From Stackebrandtia nassauensis DSM 44728 (GTDB lineage Bacteria > Actinomycetota > Actinomycetes > Mycobacteriales > Micromonosporaceae): a stretch of DNA of 64,000 nt. The notes beneath the pieces were generated by a model. It was not told the origin of the DNA. It worked only from the letters and a program-made list of their open reading frames with translations, and searched no databases. The DNA lies in NCBI RefSeq assembly GCF_000024545.1, contig NC_013947.1, positions 4,960,001 through 5,024,000 on the forward strand. Reading direction: 5' to 3'. Below are positions 1 to 9,050 of this stretch, piece by piece; position 1 is the stretch's first letter; each line of letters begins with the position of its first letter. A program made the position numbers and the translations under genes.

Positions 1-37
1 TCCACACCCAGGTGTTGACGCCCACGGGGTGGTTCAT
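1..37 (-). CDS. Start of a sugar phosphate isomerase/epimerase-like gene (partial, runs off left edge)
   Basis: An ATG at 35-37 on the minus strand opens a frame reading MNHPVGVNTWVW before the window ends. Short starts of this kind (GVNTWVW) are typical of xylose isomerase-like TIM barrel sugar phosphate isomerases/epimerases. It begins 4 bp after the stop of the binding-protein gene, as expected for the next gene of the sugar operon. Only 12 codons are visible, so the family call rests on resemblance and context. Confidence 0.45.
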   Translation of the reverse strand, partial: MNHPVGVNTWVW

Positions 38-40
38 GGA

Positions 41-1234
41 CTAGCGGTCTTTCCAGGCGTCGGGGAAGCCGGGCAGGTCCTCGCCGCCGAACTTGGCGTA
101 GTGCAGGTTCGGCATGTCCTTGTTGCGTTTGAGGTACTCGTCCAGGTTGTCTTCGGTGATGGGCTCCTGCGGCAGCACCCACTCCTTCGGGACCTTCTCG
201 CCGTTGAGGATCTTCACCGCGGCCAGCACCGGGGTGCGCCACTGGAAGTTGGAGTACACCGGCGCGATCGCGGTGATCTTGGTTTCCTTCCACTTGCGCA
301 GGAAGCCGATCTCGTCCTCGCCGACCATGACCGGGTAGTCCTTGTCGGCGTCCTCGAAGGCCTCCAGCGCGGCCACCGCGCCGTCCCCGGCGTCCATCCA
401 GATGCCGTCGACGTCGCCGCGTTCCAGGTACTGGGTGACGATGTCCTTGATCTTGGCGCCGTCGCCCTTGGTGAACTCGTCGCCGACGACCTCGATCTCG
501 CTGTCCTTGAAGATCTGTTTGGCGGCGGCCCAACGGTTCTCCAGCACGTCGACGCCGGGCAGGATCCGCAGTGCCAGCACCTTGGAGCCGGGCTTCAGCT
601 TGTCCACCAGGAACTCGGCGCCGTCGGCACCGTAGGCGTAGCCGCCGATCGGGTGGATGAACGACACGGCGCAGTCGGTCTCGACGCCCCGGTCGAACAC
701 CACCACCGGGACCCCGGACTTGCAGGCGGTCTTGACCGCGGGGGTGAGGGTGGCGGTGGTGGACGGCGAGATGATGATGCTGTCGCAGTCGCCGGAGTCC
801 ACGAAGGCCTCGATGTCGGAGATCTGCTTGTTGTCCTTGTCCTCGGCGTCGGAGACCCGGAACTCCTTGATCTCACCGGACTTCTTCAGCTGCTTGACCT
901 GTTCCTGCATGGTGAGCCAGCCGGTCACCCGCCACGGGTTGGACACCGAGGCGTTGGAGAAGCAGATGGTGGCGTCGCCGCCCTTCTTCTTGTACTCGGT
1001 GGTCTCGACCCAGTCGGGGTCGATGGCCTGCAGGTAGGGCTTGTCGGCGTCGCCTTCGGGTTCGGCGTCGCGCTGTTTCAGCTGCCGTTCGTAGTCCTCC
1101 TTGACGAACCAGTCGCCCTCGGAGGACTTGTCGTCCTTGCCTTCGGCTTCGTCTGAGGGTTTGTCGGTGGTACAGCCGGTCAGCAGCATGGCGGTTATCG
1201 CCAGGCCCGCCACGGCGGTTCTCAACAAGCGCAT
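41..1234 (-). CDS. Sugar ABC transporter substrate-binding lipoprotein
   Basis: 397 residues. The N-terminus is a short hydrophobic signal ending in a lipobox (LLTGC), so the mature protein should be a lipid-anchored extracytoplasmic binding protein. The rest fits a periplasmic-binding-protein type 1 fold, with runs such as GVPVVVFDRGV and DGIWMDAGDGA typical of ribose/rhamnose-type sugar receptors. It follows two permeases and a double ATPase in one minus-strand operon, which implies a CUT2-type sugar importer. The ligand cannot be read from sequence; the nearby Gfo/Idh/MocA dehydrogenase and isomerase start suggest a polyol or unusual sugar. Confidence 0.85.
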   Translation of the reverse strand: MRLLRTAVAGLAITAMLLTGCTTDKPSDEAEGKDDKSSEGDWFVKEDYERQLKQRDAEPEGDADKPYLQAIDPDWVETTEYKKKGGDATICFSNASVSNPWRVTGWLTMQEQVKQLKKSGEIKEFRVSDAEDKDNKQISDIEAFVDSGDCDSIIISPSTTATLTPAVKTACKSGVPVVVFDRGVETDCAVSFIHPIGGYAYGADGAEFLVDKLKPGSKVLALRILPGVDVLENRWAAAKQIFKDSEIEVVGDEFTKGDGAKIKDIVTQYLERGDVDGIWMDAGDGAVAALEAFEDADKDYPVMVGEDEIGFLRKWKETKITAIAPVYSNFQWRTPVLAAVKILNGEKVPKEWVLPQEPITEDNLDEYLKRNKDMPNLHYAKFGGEDLPGFPDAWKDR

Positions 1235-1246
1235 GGTGTTTCTCTC

Positions 1247-2248
1247 CTAAGGGGATTTGAGGCGGGGGGTCGGTTGCCGCCGGATGCGTTCGCGGGCGGC
1301 GTAGCCGACCGCTGCGATGATGATCAGTCCCTGCGCGGTGGGACGGATGGTCGACGGCAGTTCCAGCTGGTTGAACAGGGTGAACAGGGCTTCGACGGTG
1401 ACGGCTCCGGCGATGGCGGCCAGTACGGTGCCGCGTCCGCCGCCCAGCACCACGCCGCCCAAGACGACGGCGGTGATGGCGACGAACTCCATGCCCTGAC
1501 CCACCTGCGCGGTGACTCCGGCGAAGCCGCCGACCAGGACGGCGGCGCCGGTGGCGAGGATTCCGGAGCCGACGAAGGCCAGGGTGCGCACCTGCCACAC
1601 CCGCACCCCCGACAGCGCCGAGGCGCGGGGGTTGTCGCCGACGGCCATCAGGGTGCGGCCGTAGGCCGAGCGCATCGTCCAGGCGGCGGCCACGCCGAGG
1701 GCCACCACGATCAGCACCGACCACGGCACCATCGCGAAACCGGGGATGTCGATGCCTCGGCGGCCCGCGACCCGAAAGCCCTCCGACAGTGAGCCGGTGG
1801 GGGCGCCGCCGGTGAGCAACCTGATGGCGCCGAACAGGACCAGCATCATGCCCAGGGTGGTGATGATGGACGGTACCTTCAGCAGTGTCGTGATGAGACC
1901 GTTGACGAGCCCGACCAGGGCGCCGATGCCGAACATGAGCAGCAGTACCGGGATCGTGCGGGATTCCTGGCCGTCGATGAGCAGCGCGGCCAACACCACC
2001 TGGAAACCGACCAGCGAGCCGACCGACAGGTCGAGTTCACCGGCGACGATGACCAGGTACTGCCCGATCGCCAGCACCACCAGCGGCGCGGTCTTGCGCG
2101 CGAACGACATCAGCGACGAGGGTTCGGCGAACGAGACGTCCCGGATCAGGATGATCGCGAACACCACGATGAGCAGGGCGAAGACGGTTCCGGTGCCGCC
2201 GGACAGGAAGTCGGCCGCGGCGCGCAGCCGCCGCTTGAGCGCGGTCAT
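1247..2248 (-). CDS. Sugar ABC transporter permease (second permease)
   Basis: 333 residues, multi-spanning, of the RbsC/BPD_transp_2 family. The start MTALKRRLRAAADF is chosen because its ATG overlaps the TGA of the upstream permease (ATGA). The family features ELDLSVGSLVGFQV and the glycine-rich VLGGVVLGGGRGT loop are present. It should pair with the preceding permease to form a heterodimeric membrane channel for the importer. Confidence 0.88.
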   Translation of the reverse strand: MTALKRRLRAAADFLSGGTGTVFALLIVVFAIILIRDVSFAEPSSLMSFARKTAPLVVLAIGQYLVIVAGELDLSVGSLVGFQVVLAALLIDGQESRTIPVLLLMFGIGALVGLVNGLITTLLKVPSIITTLGMMLVLFGAIRLLTGGAPTGSLSEGFRVAGRRGIDIPGFAMVPWSVLIVVALGVAAAWTMRSAYGRTLMAVGDNPRASALSGVRVWQVRTLAFVGSGILATGAAVLVGGFAGVTAQVGQGMEFVAITAVVLGGVVLGGGRGTVLAAIAGAVTVEALFTLFNQLELPSTIRPTAQGLIIIAAVGYAARERIRRQPTPRLKSP

Positions 2249-3258
2249 GCCTTCACCCCTTGGGTCGCTGGTTTCCTGGTGCCGCTGGGGAACCGGACCC
2301 GGGTGACGCCCAGGCGGCGTCCGGCGTAGATGGCCACGGCGACGATGATGATCACGCCGCGCAGCACGTCCTTGACGAACGGGTCGACCCGCAGCAGGTT
2401 GAACACGGTGTCGGCCACCGCCAGGATCAGGACCCCGGCGACGGTTCCGGCGATGCCGCCGCGTCCGCCCATCAGGGCGGTGCCGCCGAGCACGACCGCC
2501 GCGATCGACTCCAGGTCGAAGCCGTCGTCGTAGACCAGGGCCGAGCCGGTGCCGAAGCGCGAGGCGATGAGCAGTCCGGCGACCCCGGCGGCCATCGCGC
2601 ACAGGACGTGGGCGGTGATGACGGTGCGGTCGGTGCGCACGCCCGACAGTCGCGCGACCTCGCGGTCGCCGCCGACGGCGTAGATGTGGTGGCCGGTGCG
2701 GCTGCGGGCCAGGAACCACACTCCGGCGGCCGCGGTGACGAGCATCAGCAGTGTGGACAGTGGCAGCGGCCCGATCCTGGTGTAGCCGAACGATTCGAAG
2801 GAGTCGGATACCTTCCCGGCCGGTCCGGCGTAGACGGTGTCCAGGAATCCCTTGATGATGAGCCCGACGCCGAGGGTGGCGATGAACGCGTTGACCTTGA
2901 GTTTGGTGATGACCAGGCCGTTGGCGGCGCCGATGAGGCCCGCGAGCCCCAGCGTCGCGGCGACGGCCATGGGCATGTTGGCGGCGTCGCCGTCCATGAG
3001 TTCGGCGACGACCAGACTGGACAGTGCCATCACGTAGCCGACCGACAGGTCGAGCGAGCGGCACAGGATCACCAGGGTCTGTCCGATGGCGATGAAGCCC
3101 AGCAGGCTGGAGCGGCCGAAGGTGTCGACGATGTTGCCGGTGGAGAACAGGTTGTGGCCGTTGGCGGCGGTGATGACGCCGCCGAGCACGAGCACCCCGG
3201 CCAGCGCCAGGTACACCAGCGCGGTGGTGTTGAGCCGGGGCAGGGACAGTGTCTTCAC
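2245..3258 (-). CDS. Sugar ABC transporter permease (first permease)
   Basis: 337 residues, RbsC-like inner-membrane permease. The GTG start overlaps the stop of the ATPase gene (GTGA), giving VKTLSLPRLNTTALVYLALAG at the N-terminus. Conserved elements are RSLDLSVGYVMALSS and VLGGTALMGGRGG. It is translationally coupled on both sides, to the ATPase upstream and the second permease downstream. The ligand is unknown. Confidence 0.88.
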   Translation of the reverse strand: MKTLSLPRLNTTALVYLALAGVLVLGGVITAANGHNLFSTGNIVDTFGRSSLLGFIAIGQTLVILCRSLDLSVGYVMALSSLVVAELMDGDAANMPMAVAATLGLAGLIGAANGLVITKLKVNAFIATLGVGLIIKGFLDTVYAGPAGKVSDSFESFGYTRIGPLPLSTLLMLVTAAAGVWFLARSRTGHHIYAVGGDREVARLSGVRTDRTVITAHVLCAMAAGVAGLLIASRFGTGSALVYDDGFDLESIAAVVLGGTALMGGRGGIAGTVAGVLILAVADTVFNLLRVDPFVKDVLRGVIIIVAVAIYAGRRLGVTRVRFPSGTRKPATQGVKA

Positions 3259-4775
3259 GGGGTCTCCTCGGCGGCCCAGGTGTGTCCGGTGGCCAGTGCC
3301 ATGACGGCCTCTTCGGCGGTGTCGGCGGCGAGCTGGCCGGCACCCAGCTCGCCGCCGACGCGACCGTCGCGCATCACGAGGACGCGGTCGGCCATTCCGA
3401 TCACTTCGGACAGTTCCGAGGAGATCAGCAGGATCGCCACACCGTCGGCGGCCAGGTCGCGCATCAGCGTGTAGACCGCCTGTTTCGCGCCGACGTCGAT
3501 GCCTCGGGTGGGCTCGTCGAGGATCATGACCCGGGGTGAGGTGGCCAGCCACTTGGCCAGCACCACCTTCTGCTGGTTGCCGCCGGACAGGAACCGGACC
3601 TCCTGGTCGCTGGAACGCGAGACCAGTTCCAGTGAGGACAGGGTCTGCGGGATGCGGCGCACCCGGTCCCGGTTTCCGTTGATGCGCACGGCGTCCAGCA
3701 CCAGCCGGGCGTTGGCCGTGATGGACTGGTTCAGGGCCAGGCCCTCGGTCTTGCGGTCCTCGGTGACCAGGGCGATCCCGGCGCGCACGGCCGCACGTGG
3801 CGAGCGGATTCGCAGGGGCTCGCCGTCGACGGCCACGGTTCCCCGGGTGAAGGGCGCGACGCCGAACAGGGCGTGGGCGATCTCGGTGCGTCCGCTGCCC
3901 TGTAGTCCGGCCAGGCCGACGATCTCGCCGCCGCGCACGTCGAGGTCGATGCCGTCCAGTTGGGTGTTGCCGCCGTGCGATATCGACAGCCGCACCTTGG
4001 CGCTGTCGGGGTCGATCGGTTCGCCGGGCGGGAAGAAGGTCGTGATGGGGCGGCCGACCATCTTGCGCACCAGGTCGTCGGCGTTGGTGTCGGCCACCGG
4101 GAGGGTGTCGACGAGCGCGCCGTCCTTGAGGACGGTGACGGTGTCGCACAGGTCGAAGATCTCTTTGAGACGGTGCGATACGTACAGGACGGCGACGCCG
4201 CGTTCCTTCAGGCGTTTCACCAGCTGGTACAGCAGCTCGACCTCGCGGTCGGCCAGCGCCGCGCTGGGTTCGTCCATGGAGATCACCTTGGCGTCGTAGG
4301 ACAGTGCCTTGACGATCTCGACGACCTGCTGCCGGGCCACCGACAGTGAACCGACCCGGTCGGACGGGGACAGGCCGGTGACGCCCAGGTCCTCCAGCAG
4401 CGCGGCGGTGTCGCGGCGCATCCGGCGCCGGTCGACGAGTCCGGCGCGGCGCGGTTCCCGTCCCAGGTAGACGTTCTCGGCGACGGAGCGTTCGGGCAGC
4501 AGGTTGAACTCCTGGAACACGGTGGCCACCCCGGCGCGCTGCGCGTGCAGCGGGTGTTCGAAGCGCACCGGTTGTCCGTCCACTTCGAGCCCTCCGGCGT
4601 CGGGGCGGTAGACCCCGGCCAGGATCTTCATCAGGGTGGACTTCCCGGCGCCGTTCTCCCCCACCAGGGCGTGGACCTCACCGGGGGCGACGTCGAGGTC
4701 GACTCCGTGCAGCACTTCGTTGCCCAGGAAGGATTTGCGGATCCCGGTCAGCCGGACCAGGGGCGAGGTCGGCAT
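3255..4775 (-). CDS. Sugar ABC transporter ATP-binding protein, two ATPase domains
   Basis: 506 residues, the usual size for RbsA/XylG/MglA-type double ATPases. The first domain has Walker A GENGAGKST and Walker B ISMDEPSAAL. The second has GLQGSGRTE in place of Walker A, signature LSGGNQQK and Walker B MILDEPTRG. A degenerate second P-loop is normal in this family. It powers import of the sugar bound by the lipoprotein. It starts right after the oxidoreductase stop and its own stop overlaps the first permease start. Confidence 0.92.
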   Translation of the reverse strand: MPTSPLVRLTGIRKSFLGNEVLHGVDLDVAPGEVHALVGENGAGKSTLMKILAGVYRPDAGGLEVDGQPVRFEHPLHAQRAGVATVFQEFNLLPERSVAENVYLGREPRRAGLVDRRRMRRDTAALLEDLGVTGLSPSDRVGSLSVARQQVVEIVKALSYDAKVISMDEPSAALADREVELLYQLVKRLKERGVAVLYVSHRLKEIFDLCDTVTVLKDGALVDTLPVADTNADDLVRKMVGRPITTFFPPGEPIDPDSAKVRLSISHGGNTQLDGIDLDVRGGEIVGLAGLQGSGRTEIAHALFGVAPFTRGTVAVDGEPLRIRSPRAAVRAGIALVTEDRKTEGLALNQSITANARLVLDAVRINGNRDRVRRIPQTLSSLELVSRSSDQEVRFLSGGNQQKVVLAKWLATSPRVMILDEPTRGIDVGAKQAVYTLMRDLAADGVAILLISSELSEVIGMADRVLVMRDGRVGGELGAGQLAADTAEEAVMALATGHTWAAEETP

Positions 4776-5876
4776 TCACTCCACCTCCACCCAGGCGTTG
4801 TCGCGCGCCGATTCCAGGACCGCCTCGGCCAGCCGGGCGGCCCGCAGGCCGTCGGCGAAGGTGGGCAGTCCGTCGGGGGTCTCGCCGTCGATGGCGGCCC
4901 GGGTGTCGGCGACGAAGGCGTTGAAGCAGTCCTGGTACCCCTGCGGGTGGCCACTGGGGACGACGGCGAGCCGGGCGGCGGGCGGGGTCAGGGTCTCGGG
5001 GTCGCGTACCAGGACGCTGGAACGTTGTCGTCCGCCCAGCCACAGCAGTTCCGGCTGCTCCTGGTCGAAGTGGAGGGTGGCGTCGGAGCCGGAGACCTCC
5101 AGGTGCAGCCGGTTCTTGCGCCCGGCCGAGACCTGCGAGATCACCGAGGTGCCGACGGCGCCCGCGTCGGTGTTGAACTGCAGGGTCGCGATGTCCTCGG
5201 TGGCCGACGCGGCGCCCCGCCGTGGGTTCACGGTGGACAGTTGCGCCGACAGCCGGGTGATGCGCTGGCCGGTGACGAACTCCAGCAGGTCGCACCAGTG
5301 CGAACCGATGTCGGCGAAGGCGCGGGTGCGGCCGCCGATGTCGGGGTCAACGCGCCAGTTGTCGTCCTCGGGCCGCAGCAGCCAGTCCTGGAGGTAGCCG
5401 CCGTGGGCGAGGGTGACGGTGCCGATGCTGCCGCGCCGCACCAGTTCCCGGGCCTCGCGCACCATCGGGTGGAACCGGTAGACGAAGGGGACGGTCGCGA
5501 CCCGTCCGCCCCGTTTCGCGGCGTCGGTGAGCGTCTGGGCGGAGCGGGCGTCGGTGGCCAGCGGCTTCTCGCACACCACGTGCTTTCCGGCCTCCAGCGC
5601 GGCCAGCGCCAGTTCCGAGTGCAGGTGGTTGGGGGTGCACACGTGCACGACGTCGACGTCGGGGCTGGCGATCGCCTCGGCGGCGTCGGCGAAGACTCCA
5701 TCGGCTCCCAGCGCGTCGACGGCCTCGGCGGCCTTGTCCACGGTGGAGCCGACCAGGCCGACGACCGAGCCGCCCGCGACCCGCACGGCGCCCGCGTGCA
5801 CCCGGCCCATGAAGCCGGTGCCGATGATCGCGGCCCGGTAGCCGCTGCGCGGCGCGATGTCCTCGGTGACTGGCAT
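4776..5876 (-). CDS. Gfo/Idh/MocA-family NAD(P)-dependent oxidoreductase
   Basis: 366 residues. The N-terminal Rossmann motif is AAIIGTGFMG, followed by the family signatures VHVCTPNHLH and CEKPLATD; this lysine is the conserved catalytic residue of the family. The C-terminal alpha/beta domain includes a GSHWCDLLEFV stretch. Members oxidise or reduce sugars and cyclitols such as myo-inositol and 1,5-anhydrofructose. It is the first gene of the operon with the importer, so it probably acts on the imported compound. The ATG lies where a predicted transcript would begin (see the promoter at 5884-5912). Confidence 0.88.
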   Translation of the reverse strand: MPVTEDIAPRSGYRAAIIGTGFMGRVHAGAVRVAGGSVVGLVGSTVDKAAEAVDALGADGVFADAAEAIASPDVDVVHVCTPNHLHSELALAALEAGKHVVCEKPLATDARSAQTLTDAAKRGGRVATVPFVYRFHPMVREARELVRRGSIGTVTLAHGGYLQDWLLRPEDDNWRVDPDIGGRTRAFADIGSHWCDLLEFVTGQRITRLSAQLSTVNPRRGAASATEDIATLQFNTDAGAVGTSVISQVSAGRKNRLHLEVSGSDATLHFDQEQPELLWLGGRQRSSVLVRDPETLTPPAARLAVVPSGHPQGYQDCFNAFVADTRAAIDGETPDGLPTFADGLRAARLAEAVLESARDNAWVEVE

Positions 5877-5883
5877 GTGAGGG

Positions 5884-5912
5884 ACGTTAAACGGACTTCT
5901 GACACGTGTCAA
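5884..5912 (-). promoter_or_regulatory. Promoter of the sugar operon with a 12-bp palindrome
   Basis: On the minus strand TTGACA (5907-5912) is followed after 17 bp by TAACGT (5884-5889). The predicted start of transcription falls at about 5876, the ATG of the oxidoreductase, so the mRNA is probably leaderless. A perfect palindrome TGACACGTGTCA (5900-5911) covers the -35 box and is a candidate operator. Confidence 0.5.
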
Positions 5913-5913
5913 G

Positions 5914-5941
5914 CAAAAGTTGCGCGTATTTAAAACTTTTG
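5914..5941. promoter_or_regulatory. Inverted repeat between the divergent sugar operon and ROK gene
   Basis: CAAAAGTT (5914-5921) and AACTTTTG (5934-5941) form 8-bp inverted arms with a 12-bp AT-rich spacer. It lies between the two divergent genes, just upstream of the minus-strand -35 box. It is a likely binding site for the ROK regulator encoded next door, by position only. Confidence 0.45.
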
Positions 5942-5984
5942 TTGCATGACCCGATCCGAAAGATGGCTGTGATTCACTAGTGAC

Positions 5985-7496
5985 GTGGCAAAAGAGACTC
6001 ACACCGTCGCGCCAGCGGCCGAAGCGGACGACCCAGCGGGGTCGCCCGCGACCGACCGACGGCAAGGCGCGGCCAAGCCCAAGCCGGGGGCGGCGACCGG
6101 ATCCGCGCCAGCCGCCGAGCGGAAGCCGCGCACCACGGCACCCGCGCCCGCCACGGACGAGCCGCCGCGCACGGCCGCGCCGAAGCCCGGCACCCTGGCC
6201 GACGAGCCGCCCGCCACCGCCAAACCCAAGCCGGGCACCCCGGCCGTCGGAACCGCAGCGGACGCGCCGCCACGCACGGCCGCGCCGAAGCCCGGCACCT
6301 CGGCCGACGAGCTCCCCGCCACCGCCAAGCCCAAGCCCGGCACCCCGGCCGTCGGAGCCGGTGCCCTGCTTCAGCTGTTGCGGGACGGCGCGCCGCGCAC
6401 CCGCTCCGAGCTGGCCGCCGTCACCGGCCTGGCTCGCTCCACCGTCACCCAACGCGTCGACGCCCTGCTGGCCTCGGGGCTGATCGGCCCCAGCGGCGAG
6501 GCCGCCTCCACCGGCGGCCGTCCACCCACGACCTTCGCCTTCAAGCCGCACGCCCGCGTCGTCCTGGCCGCCGACCTCGGCGCCACCCACGCCCGCCTCG
6601 CCGTCACCGACCTGGCCGGACAGGTCCTGGCCGAGACCCGCGCCGACCTCGACATCGCCGCCGGTCCCCAAACCGTGCTCGACTGGGTCATCGAGCACGG
6701 CCACGCCCTACTGTCCGAAATCGACCGTGACCCCTCCGGCCTGCTGGGCGTCGGCATCGGCCTGCCCGGCCCGGTCGAGCACTCCACCGGCCGCGCCGTC
6801 AACCCGCCGATCATGCCCGGCTGGGACGGCTTCGACGTCCCCCACTACGTCGGCGAACACTTCACCGCCCCGGTCCTCGTCGACAACGACGTCAACATCA
6901 TGGCGCTGGGCGAGCACTTCACCCACTGGCCCGACGCCGAGCATCTGCTGTTCGTCAAGGCCGCCACCGGAATCGGCTGCGGCATCATCTCCGACGGCCA
7001 GGTCTTCCGGGGAGCCCAGGGCGCGGCTGGCGACATGGGACACATCAAAGTGGCCGAACCCGGACCGGTGTGCCGCTGCGGCAACACCGGCTGCCTGGAG
7101 GCGGTCGCCAGCGGCGCCGCCATCGCTGCCGCCCTGGCCGAGCAGGACATCAAAGCCCACTCGGCGCTGGACGTCGTCGAACTCGCCCGCGCGGGCTCGG
7201 TCCCGGCGCTGCGCCTGCTGCGCCAGGCGGGTCGCGACATCGGCGAAGTCCTCGCCGCCGCCGTCAACCTGCTCAACCCCGCCGTGATCGTCATCGGCGG
7301 CTCGCTCGCCCTGGCGGGCGACCACCTGCTGGCCGGAGTCCGCGAGGTGATCTACCAGCGCTCACTGCCGCTGGCCACCCAGCACCTGCGCATCGTGCAG
7401 TCCCGCACCGGCGAACGCGCCGGAGCCGTCGGCGCGGGCGTCATGGCCATCAACCACGGCCTGAGCCCCAGCCGGGTCGACGCGCTGCTCGCCTGA
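5985..7496 (+). CDS. ROK-family transcriptional regulator with a repetitive Pro/Ala/Lys N-terminal tail
   Basis: 503 residues from GTG 5985. Residues 1-124 are low complexity, rich in Pro, Ala, Lys and Thr, including two near-identical 35-residue repeats. A winged helix-turn-helix follows (about 139-168, SELAAVTGLARSTVTQRV), then a ROK domain with ADLGATHARLAV and the zinc motif CRCGNTGCLEA. The family includes sugar-responsive repressors such as NagC and Mlc. It is divergent from the sugar ABC operon and probably controls it. The tail is not part of the family; an alternative start near 6360 (GTG, ALLQLL) would remove it, so the true N-terminus needs checking. Confidence 0.85.
   Translation: MAKETHTVAPAAEADDPAGSPATDRRQGAAKPKPGAATGSAPAAERKPRTTAPAPATDEPPRTAAPKPGTLADEPPATAKPKPGTPAVGTAADAPPRTAAPKPGTSADELPATAKPKPGTPAVGAGALLQLLRDGAPRTRSELAAVTGLARSTVTQRVDALLASGLIGPSGEAASTGGRPPTTFAFKPHARVVLAADLGATHARLAVTDLAGQVLAETRADLDIAAGPQTVLDWVIEHGHALLSEIDRDPSGLLGVGIGLPGPVEHSTGRAVNPPIMPGWDGFDVPHYVGEHFTAPVLVDNDVNIMALGEHFTHWPDAEHLLFVKAATGIGCGIISDGQVFRGAQGAAGDMGHIKVAEPGPVCRCGNTGCLEAVASGAAIAAALAEQDIKAHSALDVVELARAGSVPALRLLRQAGRDIGEVLAAAVNLLNPAVIVIGGSLALAGDHLLAGVREVIYQRSLPLATQHLRIVQSRTGERAGAVGAGVMAINHGLSPSRVDALLA
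6168..6357 (+). repeat. Two tandem 105-bp coding repeats in the ROK gene
   Basis: A unit starting CGCACGGCCGCGCCGAAGCC at 6168 recurs at 6273, a period of exactly 105 bp (35 codons). The second copy runs to about 6357. It encodes RTAAPKPGT ... PATAKPKPGTPAVG twice with few substitutions. The period keeps the frame, consistent with an in-frame duplication. Confidence 0.8.
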
Positions 7497-7502
7497 ACCG
7501 CG

Positions 7503-9050
7503 TCACACGACGTCGAAGTTGGCCATCATCGCCATGTCCTCGTGTTCGAGGTTGTGGCAGTGCAACATGTACCGTCCCTTGTAGCCCTCGAACTTGATCA
7601 GCACCTCGACGACCTCCAGCGGACGCATGTCGACAGTGTCCTTCCAGCCCGCGTCGGTGTCGCGCGGCGGTTTCCCGTCCCGCGACAGCACCTGGAAGTG
7701 CCCCAGGTGCGCGTGCACCGGATGGTGGACATCGGAGATGAGGGTCCACTTCTCGACGGTGCCCAGCTTGATCTTCGCCATCGAACCGCCGGGATCGTAT
7801 GCCTCCCCGTTGATGGTCCACATAGACCCATGACCGGAGACACTGGAGTACTCGAACTTGAACGTCCGCTCGGTGACGGCGTCGGAAGCCTTCAGCGCCT
7901 TGAACGGCACCAGTTCGTCGGGAATGGACGAGTCGTCGTCGACCTTGTCCCCGACCCGAAACCGCATCACCTCGGCCATGTCGTCGGCGCCGAGCTTGTT
8001 GACCAGCGTGATCTCGGTACCCGGCTTGTACTTCGAGAAGTCCACGATCACCTCGGCCCGTTCAGCCGAGGCCAGCACCAGCGACGACAACTCCCGCGGC
8101 TTGTCCAGCAGTCCCACGTCGCTGCCGATGTGCACCAACGGCGCGTCGTTGTCCAGGGCCAGCTCGTAGCGACGAGCGTTGGACGCGTTGAGGAACCGCA
8201 GCCGGTACCGCGCCGCGTCCACGTCCAGCACCGGCCAGGGCGCCCCGTTGACGAGCATCACGTCGCCGAGCACCCCCTCGTGGTATTCGTCCGAGACGCC
8301 GGGCTCACCCATCAGCGTGCCGTCCTTGGACGGGTACTTGAACGCCCCGTCAGCGTGGAACGCGCGGTCGCACAGCATCAGCGGGATGTCGCGCTCCCCC
8401 TTGGGAAGCGGCAGCGCGTCGTCCACGTCGTCGCGGACGATGCAGAACCCGGCCAGCCCCCGCCACACCTGCGGCGCGGTGAAGTCCATCCGGTGGTCGT
8501 GGTACCACAGTGTGGCGGCGGGCTGGTCCAGCGAGTACCCGTAGTCGCGTTGTCCGGTGTGGAGTTTCCACGCGGACGGGTCGTGCTTCATGTGCGAGTG
8601 CCGTCCGGGTTTGAAGTGCCCCCCGTGTCCCTTGGGCACCACCAGATCGGTGGGGAAGCCGTCGGAGTCGGCCGCGGTTACGCCGCCGTGCAGGTGGGTC
8701 GAGGTCGGCACGTCCAGCTTGTTGGCGACGGTCACCGTCACCGGTTCGCCCCGGCGGAGGTCCAGTGTGGGCCCGGGGAACTGCCCGTCGTAGCCCCAGA
8801 TCTCGGTCTTGGTGCCCGGGATGATCTCGACCTTGCGCGGGCGCTGCGTGAACGCGTAGTGCCCGTCCTTGACGGGTTTGGCGGTCTCGGGGATGGGCAG
8901 CCGGACCTTGAAGCGTTCGGGCATCGGGACGTCGCTGGTCAACAGCGCTCCGGTCTGCTGCGTGTCGGTGGCGAAGGCGTAGGTCACGCCTCCGGCGGCG
9001 GCGACTCCGGCGACGGTCAGCCCCAGCTGGAGCAGGCGGCGGCGCTTCAT
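7503..9050 (-). CDS. Multicopper oxidase (CotA/bilirubin oxidase type), Tat-exported
   Basis: 515 residues. The N-terminus MKRRRLLQLGLTV with a hydrophobic stretch resembles a twin-arginine signal, expected for a cofactor-loaded oxidase. Copper ligands are visible in order: HLHGG (about 119-123), WYHDH (about 182-186), HPVHAHLGH and HCHNLEHEDMAM near the C-terminus. This is the full set for a type 1 site and a trinuclear cluster. Substrate is unknown; phenols, bilirubin and metal ions are used in this family. Its ATG overlaps the stop of the small membrane protein upstream, so the two are co-translated. Confidence 0.9.
   Translation of the reverse strand: MKRRRLLQLGLTVAGVAAAGGVTYAFATDTQQTGALLTSDVPMPERFKVRLPIPETAKPVKDGHYAFTQRPRKVEIIPGTKTEIWGYDGQFPGPTLDLRRGEPVTVTVANKLDVPTSTHLHGGVTAADSDGFPTDLVVPKGHGGHFKPGRHSHMKHDPSAWKLHTGQRDYGYSLDQPAATLWYHDHRMDFTAPQVWRGLAGFCIVRDDVDDALPLPKGERDIPLMLCDRAFHADGAFKYPSKDGTLMGEPGVSDEYHEGVLGDVMLVNGAPWPVLDVDAARYRLRFLNASNARRYELALDNDAPLVHIGSDVGLLDKPRELSSLVLASAERAEVIVDFSKYKPGTEITLVNKLGADDMAEVMRFRVGDKVDDDSSIPDELVPFKALKASDAVTERTFKFEYSSVSGHGSMWTINGEAYDPGGSMAKIKLGTVEKWTLISDVHHPVHAHLGHFQVLSRDGKPPRDTDAGWKDTVDMRPLEVVEVLIKFEGYKGRYMLHCHNLEHEDMAMMANFDVV

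Noticed and set aside
29-1156. Long open frame opposite the sugar-binding lipoprotein gene
   Set aside because: Val/Leu/Gly/Asp-rich, no domain, fully antisense to a clear lipoprotein gene; typical of GC-rich shadow frames.
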